This document shows positions 1-12,500 of a stretch of 64,000 nucleotides of DNA, piece by piece; within the stretch, counting starts at the first letter, position 1; each line of letters begins with the position of its first letter. A model generated the notes under the pieces. It was not told the origin of the DNA. It saw nothing but the letters and a program-made list of their open reading frames with translations, and ran no database searches. Source of the DNA: Dioscorea cayenensis subsp. rotundata (lineage: Eukaryota > Streptophyta > Magnoliopsida > Dioscoreales > Dioscoreaceae); assembly GCF_009730915.1 (NCBI RefSeq), contig NC_052483.1, positions 3,906,001 through 3,970,000 of the forward strand, given 5' to 3'. Position numbers and translations under genes: made by a program.

Positions 1-13
1 TCGTAATGTAAGG

Positions 14-2339
14 TTGGGACTTGCAAGTGATGGGTTCAATCGATTTTCAACGATGAGCATTTCACATAGCACATGGCCCGTTGTGTTAATCAATTACAAT
101 TTATCACCATTGGTTTTTATGAAGTCTGAATATATTTCCTTGTCTATGATTATTCCGGGTCCTAAATCACCTGGTAAATACATTGATATCTACATGCAGC
201 CTTTGATTAAAGAGTTAAAGCACTTATGGGAAATTGGTGTTGAAACATATGATGCCACAAGCAAACAAACATTTCTCATGCGGGTGGCATTATTATGGAC
301 AATTAGCGACTTCCCAGCTTATGCTATGTTATCAGGATGGAGCACTAAAGGAATGTTAGCATGCCCTTATTGTAATTATGGGACTTGTTTCAAATATTTG
401 AAGCATAGTAGAAAAATATGTTATATGGGTCATCGGAGATTTTTAGCACAAAATCATCCTTGGCGTCAAAACAAGACATCGTTTGATGGTAATGTGGAGT
501 TGAGAGATGCCCCGATCCATTTGTCAAGTTTGGATGTTGCACAAAAGTTATCAAATCATGTGAATGTTTTTGGCAAGACACAAAAAAAGAAGCCTCATGA
601 TAAAAATGATCCATGGAGGAAAAAGTCCATTTTTTTGGAGTTGTCATATTGGGAGAAAAATACTTTGTGCCATAATTTGGATGTCATGCACATTCAAAAA
701 AATGTTTGGGACAATTTGTTGGGGACATTATTAAATTTGGTTGGGAAAACAAAAGATCATCTAAAAGCATGCCTTGACCTTGAAGAAATGGGTATAAGGA
801 AAGAGCTTCAACCTACTCGATTAGATGGATGCAACAAGATTCAATATGCTAAAGCTTGTTATTCTATGAGCCCACATGAGAAGACCCTTTTTTGCAAATT
901 CTTCAAGAATGTAAAATTACCACAAGGGTTTGCATCAAATATTTCTTGGTGTGTGCAATTGGATGATAAGAAGATTCTAGGCTATAAAAGCCATGATGCT
1001 CATGTTATGATGCAATATTTACTTGGAGTTGCCGTGAGGAAGACATTGCCTAAAAATGTTGCCATTGTCTTAATCAAGAGGGTGACTTTTTTCGGGTATA
1101 TGCGGTAAAGTTGTGAAGATGCATGATCTTGATTGGTTGCAAAAGGACATTATTGAAATTCTCTATCGTCTAGAAATGACTTTCATCCCAATTTTTTTTG
1201 ATATAATGGTGCATTTGACTATTTACTTGGTAAATGAAATCAAACTTGGTGGCCCAGTTCATTGCCGTTGGATGTTTCCAATTGAGCAAAACTTATGTAG
1301 GTTGAAGTCTTTTGTTCGTAATCGGAGCCGTCCGGAGGGATCTATTGCGGAAGGGTATCTAGCCGAGGAATGCTTGGTATTTTGTTCGAGATATATGCAT
1401 GGTGGTGTAAAAACAAGATTCAGCAGATATGGGAAGAATACTAATATGGCTACAATTTATGATGAAGCATCTCCTATTTTCCCTAAGCTTGACCATCCAA
1501 TTGTGGGGAAAAAGAGAAATATTGGCAAGATTTTCACTTTGGACCAAGAGGCCTTAGCACAAGCTCATCGTTATGCTTTGTTCAATTGTGGAGACAAACA
1601 AGTGTAGGAATACATCAAGTGAGAAGTAACCATGTCTCTTAAAAGATTTTGTGTGTGCTTTTTCTCTCTATCTCCCTCTCTTTTTTTTTAAAGTAGCAGG
1701 AGTTATAATTGTTTAAATATGTTTGTATTTGATGAATGCAGAGAACATGAAAACTTGATAAACTCAAGAAGTAAATCAAGCAGATGGCAAAGAGCACAGA
1801 CTCACAGTCAAGATCTTATATTTTGGTTTGAAGAAAAGGTGAAGAATGAACGTGTACCCAACTATATTATGTGGTTCTCTAAAGGCCCAAATCCAGTTGC
1901 TATCAAATATAAAGGGTATTACATCAATGGATTTCATTTTCACACTAGAAAACGTGATGCAAGATGCAAAACTCAAATTAGTGGAGTCACTTTACAAGCT
2001 TTAACTCCAAGTTTTTCAAGTTCTAGAGATCAAAATCCAATTGTTGGAGATGTTACTTACTATGGAGCAATAGATGAAATTATTGCAATTGACTATTGGG
2101 GCAAGTTCAATGTTGTGCTATTTAGGTGTGCTTGGTTTCATGTTGTGAAAGATGATTATGGGCTCACTTGTGTAGATTTTAACAAGTTATGCTACTTGGA
2201 TGATCCTTTTGTCATTGCTTCACAAGTGCAATAAGTATTCTATATTGAAGATCCTATTGAAGTTGGGCTACATTATGTTATGAAAAAAGTTCCTAGAGAT
2301 TTATATGGCCTTGAAGAGGAAAAATTGTCCAAATATTGA
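14..2339 (+). pseudogene. TNP2-like CACTA transposase, degenerate
   Basis: Three consecutive blocks read as one plant TNP2 transposase. Residues from 14 to about 700 match the Transposase_21 (TNP2) core, including a Cys-rich CPYCNYGT segment near 360. The next block (to 1607) has the DUF4218 signature around CRWMFPIEQNLCRLKSF. After an apparent intron (acceptor near 1741) a DUF4216 block follows (GYYINGFHFHTR, then FNVVLFRCAWF). The reading frame shifts near 1095-1110, and an in-frame TAA at about 2232-2234 interrupts QVQ*VFYIEDP. The protein would cut and rejoin CACTA ends in the nucleus. The N-terminus lies left of the window. The family is clear; activity is unlikely. Confidence 0.88.
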
Positions 2340-2861
2340 GCAAGTTTTTTTGGAGTGAGATTGATGACTCATTCACATGATATTGGTGAATCGATGATGA
2401 TACGTAATCTATAAATTGGGCAAGAGATGATCAAGTCTGTTGAAAACTATGGATATACCTTCACATTTGTTACAAGTCCAAGAAAATGAAGAGATAGAAG
2501 AAGATTCGGATATTGATGATAATCGATTGGGATTGATGGATATTAATGACTAGAAAAGCTTTTTCGTTTCTATCATATATCTAGTTTTTGTAAATGTGAT
2601 GGTTAATATTAAATGATGTTGGGAATTTTTGGTTTTATTATCTTTCATGTCTCCATTTTTATTCTAATGCATATTTAGTTTATTGTGTTCTTTTCAAGCT
2701 ATTAATATTTGTGATTTTTTTTTTCCAAAATAATTTCATGTGACTAGGGATTAGTTGATAATTTTTAAAGCAAATGTCAACATTATATGTCGTGATTGAC
2801 TTGATTTTGACATGTTTGGATGCAGAAAAATCTTGTGAGCAAGAAATTCTGAATATTCACA

Positions 2862-5575
2862 ATGAAGAAAACAAAGAAATTTCTGAAACCAGAGACTATT
2901 GCTTCATATTTGCGAACACAACGTAAGCTCTGTAGAAGTCAAGCTTATGTAAATGTAGTACACACACAAGATCATGCATTAGAGGAAGCTACACAAACAA
3001 ATCATGATCAAGAACATGAAGTACAAATGGAACAAGAAATGAGGATTAGGCTTGAGCAACAAGATCTAGATCATATAGATTCTGAAAATCAACAAGAAAT
3101 AAATCAAAATTCAACCATGGAAATTGGGGTACCTCCACTAATAGTTGCAACAGTGGCAACTGAGGATGCAATTACAAGCTCAGCATTTTCAATTACTAAT
3201 TCAATATATAATCATGTTTATGTATATACAATGCAATTATAATGCTTTTACATATAATTCAGGTCCTTCTACATTGAAAAAAAGAGGTCAAACAGCAATG
3301 AAAGCAGTTCACACACGGTCTGAGGAAAACCGAAAGCCAATATTTTTGAATGAATTAAATCAGCCAATAGGACCAGATGATAAGACTTTGAATGAATTCA
3401 GCAGTTTTTTAGGAACATTGGCTCGAAATTCAACACTTGCACCCCTTACAGTCACTAATTGGCGCAAAATGACTACAAAAGAGTCATTATGGGAATATGT
3501 TCAGGTTTATAAGAATCTTACTTGTTTTTTATCTAAGTATTTCTTTTTATATTAAACATTTACCATGTTTTATAGTTTGATTGAATGTAATTGTTTGTGC
3601 AGAAAAAATACATAGTCCCTCAAGAAGGTAAAAAGTGGGTTCTGGCCACTATTGGAGATGATTGGAGAGTATATAAGTGTAGGGTGAAAAAAGAACATTA
3701 CTATAAGTACAAGACTGATAAGCTTAGAATATTGAATCGACAACAACATATTGGAGAAGATAAATTTAAAGAACTTTTGAACTATTGGAATTCAACGAAT
3801 GCAAAGGTATAACAATTTTTAGTTTTTAATTGCTTTATAATGTCAAAACTACTTTCTTCAAGCTATGCTAATAGTAATGAAAATCTTTATGTAGAGAATC
3901 ACCGAAATAAATGCAAATAATCAAAAGCGGCAAATTAATATGCATACGGCGGGCAAAAAGAGTTTTGCTAGGATAAGAAAACAAATGGTAAGTGTACGTA
4001 TGTTTTTTTTTAAAAAAAAAATTTGATATTTTAGGAATGTTTGGATAAGCTTGACTACACTTATTATGATTAGTATTGTTTTGGTTACCTTCACTATACC
4101 TATTATGATTAGTATCAATGAAAACAAGTGGTAAGTGTACGTATGTTTTTTTTTTCGAATTTTAAAATTGATATTGTAGGAATGTTTTGATTATCTTGAC
4201 TACACTTATTATGTTTTGTATTGATTTTGGTTACCTTCATTGTACCTATTATAATTATTATCATCAATGAATTTACCTTGACTATAATAGAATAAAAAAA
4301 ATATTTGTTATTGTTTTGTCTTTGGTAATATAATTGTTATGTGTGGTACTACATTTGTTTGTTTTTATTTTTTTTTTGGATCATATACAAGTCCTCGCTA
4401 ATGAAAATTATGTCTTTTTTTAAAATTGATATTTTAAGAATGTTTTAGTTAACTTGTTTACACTAATTATGATTAATATTATTTTGGTTACCTTCACTAT
4501 ACTTATTATGATTAGTATCATCGATGAATTTAATTTTGTATGCTTTTGAAATTATTTCTATTTGTATTGTCTTTATTATTTGTATGATAATTGCTATGTG
4601 TGGTGATACATTTGATTCTTTTTGGATCATGTACAAGTCCTTACTAATGAAAGTTATGCTTTGTTTTTTTTTTTTTTGTGGGGTTAAAATAGCAAGATGC
4701 AAATGAAAACAATGAGGTACCAACTAATACTACTCTTTTTATTGAAACTCGAAAAAGACAACCGAACAAGACCTACAAGGAGTCCTTTGATGATACTAGC
4801 GACAAGATTGTAAGGATTTCCTTTTATTTATATGCTTTTATTTTATGATTTTAGAATGTGATATTTTGTCTTACACATGATCAATATAACATCAAAACTA
4901 AATTTTTACTAAAGTTTTTATTCTATTATAGTCTCAAATGCAAGTTGTGCAGTCACAACAAAGTAGTGAAAACCAATCTGTTGATGCATTTTCTGTGGTG
5001 ATGGGAGGGACACGACCTGGTCGTGCTATGTTGTATGGGAGAAGTGTTACACCAATGGACTTTGAAAGGAAAAAGGAGTTAGTGGTGAATCTTCCGTAAA
5101 AGTTTCTCAAAAATTTTATTGAAGGCATGAAGGAACAGATGAGAGAAGAAATGAGAAAAAGACATAAGAAAAAGAAATGGAAGAACAAATGGCGATTATA
5201 AATCATCTTTACAATCATCTGTGCAACAACAATTTATTTCTATGATGTCACAGCTCCAAGGGTTGGTTCCAGGAATGAACATCAACCAAGTTCCTTCATT
5301 TAATTTGAATTTTGGTTCTCCAGGAGATGCTAATAGTGCACTAACTCAAGGAATATGTGCGCGTAATATATCCTCTGCTAGTAGCTATGAAACTCAGGTA
5401 TTTTTTTATAATAATTATCATTTTAGTTGATGGCATTATGTTGGAATATAGTTTATAGTATCATTTTCTTTTAGCAAATATTATTATTATGTTAAGTAAT
5501 ATAAATTGTATGTATTGTACAAGTTTCTTCTTATTATTTTTACTAATTAATTTTTTATAATTACAGGGACAATGA
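2862..5575 (+). pseudogene. TNPA/PttA-like CACTA protein (Transposase_24 family), multi-exon
   Basis: A series of exons with good GT/AG borders encodes the second CACTA protein. Approximate exons are 2862-3178, 3262-3503, 3601-3807, 3895-3987, about 4692-4810, 4932-5396 and 5567-5575. Donors include CAG|GTTT at 3503 and ATG|GTAAGT at 3987; acceptors include TGCAG at 3600 and TATAG at 4931. The centre carries the PttA/En-Spm Transposase_24 signature (LNQPIGPD, NWRKMT, KKYIVPQEGKKWVL). The 3' exons have TRPGRAMLYGRSVTP, then Gln-rich DNA. Family members bind subterminal repeats such as those at 5880-6395. An in-frame TAA at about 5096-5098 and a frame change near 5200 suggest it is broken. Exon borders are inferred. 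Confidence 0.75.
4020..4535 (+). repeat. Three diverged tandem copies inside a TNPA intron
   Basis: A block of about 100 bp recurs at about 4023-4120, 4171-4270 and 4429-4532. Each copy has ATATT..AGGAATGTTT, then TTGACTACACTTATTATG, then TTTTGGTTACCTTCA and a run ending TATCAATGA. The segment AGTGGTAAGTGTACGTATG, which contains the splice donor motif, is also repeated (near 3985 and 4128). The copies lie between the 3987 donor and the next exon near 4692, so they lengthen this intron. Confidence 0.8.
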
Positions 5576-5875
5576 TGTTATACTTTCAGCTTGGTTTCAT
5601 CCCAAAAATATTGAAGATGACTTGTTTTGTATTTACTTCAAAATTGTTATGTATTAACTAGTTTTTCTCATTGAATTCTTATGTTCTTGAATATTTTTTT
5701 GTCAATTTTTAATGTGATGTTGTTGGCTCTAAGTGTTTATTACATTTTTAGGATGATGTTTGATAATGTTATCATTTTATTGAATTGGATTATTAACATT
5801 ATTATTTGTAAAATGGTATAGATTACAAAACCACTACAATTGATTTTTATTAACTGTTACAGGGAGATATTGTAA

Positions 5876-6395
5876 ACCACGTAATAGATCGGATAAAACC
5901 ATTGCGAGTTATTTGTATACAAATCGCGCTATAGCTAGTCCCAAACCGCTGCAACATATACTACCAAACCGCTACAATAGATATTACAAAACCGCTGTAA
6001 TATAAATTACGAAACTGATGCAATAGCTATTAAGAAACCGCTGCAATAGGTATTACCAAACCGCTGCAATATAAATTACGAAACCGATACAATAGGTATT
6101 AACAAACCGTTGCAATAGCTATTGTGAAACCGTTGCATTATATCAAATAAACATTGCAAAATAAGCCGTTGCAATATATGAAGCAACCGCTGCATAATTA
6201 AAAACCGCTACAAAAGCCAATGCCAATTGGAACTATTTAGGCAACAGTGTAAAACCGCTGCAGTAGGATGCATAGAACCGCTGCAATAACCTATTGCAAC
6301 GGAAGCAGATGCAGCGGTTGCCAATTCGCTGCAATAGATCTTATGTAGCGGTTTTAAGGCCTTTTGCAGCGGTTTATAACCGCTGCATAAGTGCA
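5876..6395. repeat. CACTA subterminal repeat array (AAACCGCTGCAATA-type)
   Basis: A motif close to AAACCGCTGCAATAG recurs roughly twenty times in about 520 bp with irregular 15-30 bp spacing. It appears mostly in plus orientation first (5940-6200), then also as its complement (GCAGCGGTT, 6305-6390). Such arrays just inside CACTA ends are the binding sites of TNPA-type proteins. The last motif merges with the terminal inverted repeat at 6397-6409. Confidence 0.88.
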
Positions 6396-6538
6396 GTTAT
6401 GTAGTAGTGCAGTCTTCTTCATCTCCTTTATAATACGAGTATATGTTTTGCTGAGAGAACCCCCAGAATCTTCTCCCCCTTCATTGGTTCATCATCAAGA
6501 GTGACTGTAGGCGGCAAGCAAGAATAACAGCAGCAGCT

Positions 6539-6639
6539 ATGTCGACGATAGCGACAGCTTCTCAGGCTTCTCTGTCGTCACGGCTTCACATCAAGAGCAA
6601 CAACAAGAATATGTATGGGGGTACAGGGGAAAAGAAAAC
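6539..6639 (+). CDS. Possible orphan first exon with transit-peptide-like N-terminus
   Basis: An ATG at 6539 opens a reading frame starting MSTIATASQASLSSRL, rich in Ser/Ala/Thr with basic residues and no acidic residues at first, as in plastid or mitochondrial transit peptides. A good splice donor (AC|GTGAGC) lies at 6640; without splicing the frame stops at 6641-6643. The preceding 120 bases look like a 5' UTR, with CTTCTTC tracts and no upstream ATG seen close by. I found no second exon downstream, so this may be a gene fragment. It begins 130 bp from the CACTA terminus. I do not recognise the protein. Confidence 0.3.
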
Positions 6640-7341
6640 GTGAGCACCTTCTTCTTCTTCTTCGCTTGTTGCTTTCTCTGCTCTTCTATCGCCTTCCTCC
6701 TTCTATCTTCTCTCGTCTGATCTTTTTTCTCTGGGTTCGGCCTCTTCCCATCCGACAGAGAGGCCATCGTCCTCCCCCCTCCTCGGTCACTTCTTCCTTT
6801 TCCTTTTTAAAGAGCTCTCGCCTTTTTCGCTATGTCTTCGTAGGGCAACATGGCGACGTGAAGCGGTTGTCCAGATCGTGAGGGTGACAACGCCACCACA
6901 CCATCAAACCACCACTCGCACGTATCCTTTTATATATATATAGAATTTTTATTTTTCTTATATTATATATTATATTATATTTTTATATTATTCTATATTA
7001 TTCTATTTAATATAATTATTATCATTTATATATACAGAGTTTATTTAGTTACTTTATTTAACTCGATTTGATTTATATACTGTATATTATTATATTCTTT
7101 TTATTTGATTATCTTTTGTCTGATTTGATTTTGAATTAAATATTATATATATATATTTTTTATTGGATTTTGTTTATTGGATTTTATTTATTTTTATTTA
7201 TTCTATATTCTCTAATTTGATTCGATTTTTTTATTTATATATACATATTTTATCGTATTTTATTTTACTTTAATTATATATATATATATATATTGCTTAA
7301 TTTATTTTATTTCAATTTATCTTATTATATATATATATATG

Positions 7342-7375
<34 letters not shown>

Positions 7376-7489
7376 TTTACGATTTGATTTATTTGATTAT
7401 TTGATTTTTTTTTATGTTAATTTAAATTTTATATTATTTATCTATATATATTTTTGCCCCGTGATTTGTATACATGACTGATCTTGGTA
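6640..7489. repeat. Pyrimidine-rich then AT-rich low-complexity DNA
   Basis: From 6640 to about 6840 the plus strand is a CT-rich run (repeated TTC/TCT). From about 6925 to 7470 it is almost pure A+T, with (TA)n near 7147, 7276 and 7326 and (ATT)n at about 7345-7376. Open frames here are poly-Leu/Tyr artefacts of the microsatellites. I see no gene. It could be intron if the exon at 6539 is real. Confidence 0.7.
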
Positions 7490-8235
7490 TTGTGGTCGGG
7501 TCAAGATCAGTGCTATAGGCTGCCCTTGAAATTTGGAATACCCCAAGATCTGTGCTCTGGGCAGATCTTGATATTTGAGTATTTTGGATCGCCTTGAGAT
7601 CGGTGCTCTTAGCTTATCCGGAGATTTGAATATTTAGATCGCCTCGAGATCGGCGCTCTCGGCAGATCTTGATATTTGAATATTTTGGATAGCCTTTGAG
7701 ATCGGTGCTCTTGGCTTATCCAGAGATTTGAATATTTAGATCACCTCGAGATCGGTGCTCTCGACGCATCTTGATATTTTGAATATTTTTGGATAGCCCT
7801 CGAGATCGAGTGCTCATGGCTTATCCGGAGATTTGAATATTTGGACCGCCTCGAGATCGGTGCTCTTGGCGGATCTTGATATTTGAATATTTTTGGATAG
7901 CCCTCGAGATCGGTGCTCTTGGCTTATCCAGAGATTTGAATATTTAGATCGCCTTGAGATCGGTGCTCTTGGCTAATCTTGATATTTAAGTATTTTGGAT
8001 CGCCTCGAGATCGGAGCTCTTAGCTAATCTTGATATATTTTGATATTTGTGTATTTTGGATCGCCTTGAGATCGGTGCTCTTGGCTTATTCGGAGATTTG
8101 AATATTTAGATCGCCTCGAGATCGGGTGCTCTTGGCTAATCTTGATATTTGAGTATTTTTGGATCGCCTGAGATCGAGTGCTCTTGGCTGATCTTGGAAT
8201 TTGTAATATTTAGATCCCCTCAAGATATACATTCT
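7490..8235. repeat. Minisatellite of about 50 bp units, partly dimeric (~100 bp)
   Basis: About fourteen diverged copies of a unit containing CTCGAGATCGGTGCTCTTGG are visible. Two subtypes tend to alternate: one continues CTTATCCGGAGATTTGAATA, the other CAGATCTTGATATTTGAATA. A higher-order unit near 100 bp results. Copies are more uniform in the middle and decay at both ends. Many units hold a CTCGAG or CTTGAG core, so the array is CpG-rich against an AT-rich background. No coding potential is seen. Confidence 0.88.
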
Positions 8236-9355
8236 TTGATGATCTTGAATATATTCAAATATTATGAAATTTATTTATCTTACCCACATGTTGTCCTAAT
8301 TTGATTATGATTGGGTCAAATGTGGTTTTAAAATTTTAATTTGATGCAAAATTTGTATATAAACACCTACTTCTTGTAATAACCAGAGCTAACTAATTAA
8401 ACCACATAATCGAAGTTGACGTCTAATGGAAGATGGAAAAATAAAGCAAGTACGATAATATACAAAAAAAAAAGGAAAAATAATGAAGAAAAGAACCATT
8501 AATTAATTTTATAAAGAAAAAGCAACTATTCTATACATACATGAGTATCCATTAAAGCATAATTACATTAAGCACAAAAGAAAAGAACTCATGCTCATTT
8601 TTTTCTTTTTCGTTTACAAACTCTGGCATATGGTTCTTTGCTTCATTGCATCAAAAGAGCAAAGCATTGGTTCCTTTAACTCTATATTGCAACAAAAAAC
8701 GATTAAAGCCATCTTGAATAAGATGTTTTACTTTCCACTTTTTCCTTTATTTCATATGTATAATTTTAAAATATTCAATAGAGTTGATTATGTATTTAAT
8801 TGTTTTCCCTTGTATTTTTAGAATTTTTAATATAATTCTCACTTAACATAGAATGAAGAACATGCTATTGTTTTATTGAAAATTTTAAATCAACAACAAA
8901 TTTAGCATATAAATGGATGGGGTGATATAATGTCATGGATTTTATTATTTTAGCATCTTCTAAGTTTTCTAAAAACTAAAAAAACACAATCAAATTGAAA
9001 AAAATAAAATATATATACCAACATGAGAAAATGCAACATATGGGAATCAATTTAAACATTTTAATACAATAAAAATTAAAATTAATTAATCTTAAAGCAA
9101 AGTATCATTATGAAAGATTCTTTTTTCTTTTTCATTTTTTTTGGTGGCAGATTATAAATATAAGGTTCATCCTCAATGTTGAAGTTCATGTTCATATTCT
9201 CATTATTCAAAAAATAAAAAAATAATCAGTGAGGTTAAGTTGTGAGAAATATGATGGACATTGTGGAAACATTGTTGGGGGTGCTGTGTACTTGCATGCA
9301 GAACCCTGTCGTCCAAGAAAAACTTGGTTACATTTTTACAAGCACAAGCAAATTA
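8236..9355. other. Intergenic AT-rich stretch, no gene seen
   Basis: A+T-rich DNA with homopolymer runs and no open frame that looks like protein. Short frames at 8591-8821 and 9229-9441 have no family features. The right part (about 9340-9355) is the insertion flank of the LINE beginning at 9356. Confidence 0.6.
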
Positions 9356-9507
9356 TTTTTTTTAAAAGAACCTCAACAGAGGGTAATTTATTAAATGAAG
9401 AAGAATACAAAACTAAAAGGTACTGTAGAAAGGTTAAATGAAACCTAAAACTTGAAACACAAAGTCAACTGGGGAACAAATACAAAGTCAACTGGGGAAC
9501 AAATGCA

Positions 9508-12500
9508 TTAAAAGAAATGGAAACCAGCAACACTAAAATTTTTCATAATCCAATAAGGGAGATCTCGTCCTGATAGAAACAGATTCAATGCATGATGATT
9601 AAGGCTAATAGTAGCAAGGCTAATTGCCTGGCCCAACTAGTTAGGAGGTTGTGAAGCGAAGGACTGCCATTCATGTTCATCAAAAACTTGGTATTGGAAA
9701 TAAAATCAACAAATCTCCAAGATATGGGTGAACGATCATCAGACAGAGCATTGATAACGGCACAATTGTTAATGAAAATACGCTTAATCGAGGTGTTCCT
9801 CTCCTAGGTAGTATGTAAAGTTGCCTCCAAGGCGATCAAATCTCCGCTAAAGACATCGTTTGCAGGACCAGAGAAACACCCTGCAAAAGAAACAACGAAG
9901 TTAGCATTAGAAACAAAGAAACCAGGTGAAGACCTGGAACCCTAAAATTGAGTATAAATGAACAAGAGTTGTCCATCAGCCCAAGAAAAGTTGTTGCAAA
10001 TAAGCTTCCGGCCAAGGAGATTATGATTGCTAATATTAAAATCATTGGTATGAGCCAAAGCTTTACTCACAACATTATAGCCACTCAATTGTGTGTTTCT
10101 AAAAATAACATCACATCTGTTCTTGCAATAGAACCAAGCACTTGCTGCAATAAGAGAAACAACAAATTAGGAATGATTGTAGCAAGTAAGCCAAGACCCA
10201 GAAGCAAAGTTATTTGGGAAAGAGATGTGCCGATTAACTTTTCTGCTAATCAAAAGCCAAACTATCTGAATTTTAGGACAAGAAACAAATAAATGCTCAA
10301 TGGTTTCACGATGTAGCCCACAGAGAGCAAGAGGGATGTCCGGACCAAGATTTAATTTGAATAAGTGATCGGCCATTGGAAGTCTTCCCATAAATATTAA
10401 CCAAATGAAATGCTTAACAAGAGGGGCTATTTTGAGTGCCCATAATTTTTTCCAACCATACCAAGAAGCATTGTTGGGAGTATATCATTTAACTTGTGGT
10501 AAACAGCAGCAGAAAGCTTAAGGCTTTGAGGAAGGATACCAAACCCAGTGGTTACTGGAAGAAGGATCAATATTACTGAGATTATTGGGATCCAAATTGA
10601 GGATATTGCCCAGGAGGCTGTTATAATTATTGAAGTCCCAATTATCATTTTGAATAACATCAACCATAGTAATGTGATCCAAATCAGCTGACATGTCAAT
10701 AAATGTAGGCATTAAAGCAATAGGAATGCAAGAGCACCAAGGATCCAAAAGAAAGGAAGCTTTCCAAGGATTAATTGAAATCATTTTGCAATAATGCTTT
10801 AAATGCTCAACCGAGTGACAAAGCCCCCGGAAGAACCAAGAGCACTTAGGAGGAGTTTTGTCCCTCAAGAAATTGAAATAACCATATTTAGTGCGAAGGA
10901 TATCCACCCAAAATATATCATCATCATTTAAATACTTGAAAATATGCTTAGCCATAAGGGAGTGTCTAACTATAGAGAGATCATGGATACCAAGGCCCTC
11001 CTCAGTCTTACCTTTAGTAATGTTACACCAGGCGACATAGTGGATGCTCTTTCTATTGCCATCTTTACTCCAAAAAAATTTTCTAACAATCATAGAAATC
11101 TCAGAGAGAATGGATTGAGGTATAGGATAGACAGAGAGAGTATAGATAGGAATGGAAAGTAAAGATGTATTAATTAATATAGCCTTAGCAGCTAAGGAAA
11201 GAGAAAGATTTTTCCAGCGATTGCAAGACCTTCTAATTTTATTCACCATGGGAACAAAAGTAGAAGTATTCATTCTGTTTGGAGAAATCATTATACCAAG
11301 ATATTTGAAGGGAAAAGAGGCTGGTTGTAGATTAAGGATTGAACAAATGCTATCTTTGACTCTTGCATTAAATCAAGAAGGGAAGAAAACTTGAGATTTA
11401 ACATGATTAGGCTGCTGACCAGAGATGTAAGAATAAAAATTTAGACGCCAGACTATATTTCTAGCAGCAGATCTAGTGGCTTGCGTAATTAAAATTAAAT
11501 CATCGGCGTACATGAGATGATTAAAATTGTGCTTCAAGTTGGAACAAAAGCCAGAAATCATCCCCCTTCTGAGCTCAGAGTTGAGAAAAGAAGTAAGAAT
11601 CTGGGAAACTAGAATAAACAGATGGGAGGAGATGGTGTCACCTTGGCGCATGCCTCTAGAAGAAGAGAATCAAGGGGAAGCAACTCCATTAACAATGACA
11701 GAGAAAGAACTAGATTTGAGACAGGTGGAAATCCAAGAAATCCAATTGTTATGAAAATTTATTTTTTTCAAAATGGCAAGAATTGCATTCCATGAAATAG
11801 TGTTGTAAGCCTTCTCAATATCAAGCTTAATTAACATCCAAGCGGGGCTATTGATATCATGCTCTATAGTGTGGACAACTTCTTGAATGGCTAAAATGTT
11901 ATCAAAAGTACAATGCTTAGAAATAAAACCAACCTGTTACTTACCAATCAACTTAGGAAGAACATGTTTTAAACAATTGGCAAGCAGTTTGGTATAATTT
12001 TGAAATAGACGTTGCAGAGATAAGCATGAAATCAGAGACTCTCTTGGGACAATCGATTTTGGGAATAAGGATAATATAAGTTTTACCCCAAGAAGAATGC
12101 AAACATGAATTATCAAAAAAATATTTGACGGTTAAAAAGAGATGGTCCTCAATCATAGGCCAGAAGGCACGATAAAATTCGATATTAAAACTGTCGGGGC
12201 CAAGAGACTTACCATTGGGAAGATCTAGGATAGTGAGATATATCTCTTCCTTAGTTACCTCGCGGATAAGGAACGAGCTGTCAGCGTCAGAGAGCATGGG
12301 GATGTTATCGGGGAGAAGCTCCAGGATATTAGGGACATACTTGGAGGGGGTTTGTCTAAAGCTTGGAATAGAAAGTACTGAAGGCAAGAAGGATGTCAGG
12401 CTGGTTGGTGACGATGATACCATCCTGGTTCGTGACCTGAGTAATTAAGTTAAAGTGAGTTCGAGAACGAGTAATATAGTGAAAAAACTTAGAATTCTTA

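Larger units (their letters stand above)
1..6409 (+). mobile_element. CACTA (En/Spm) DNA transposon, right part; left end outside window
   Basis: The stretch encodes, in order, a TNP2-type transposase and a second TNPA/PttA-like protein, followed by an array of short subterminal repeats, which is the standard order of plant CACTA elements. The right terminus is visible: on the minus strand the element begins CACTACTACATAACTGC at 6409, the diagnostic CACTA terminal inverted repeat. The 5' terminus and the 3 bp target duplication partner lie upstream of base 1. Both coding regions carry stops or frameshifts, so this copy is probably not autonomous. Confidence 0.9.

Noticed and set aside
5876..6395. 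Regularly repeated 15-30 bp motif that could suggest a CRISPR-like array
   Set aside because: Spacing is irregular, both orientations occur, spacers are not unique, and it sits at a CACTA terminus in a plant genome; it is a subterminal repeat array.
7293..7481. Hydrophobic Leu-rich open frame
   Set aside because: Arises from (ATT)n and (TA)n repeats; no family features.
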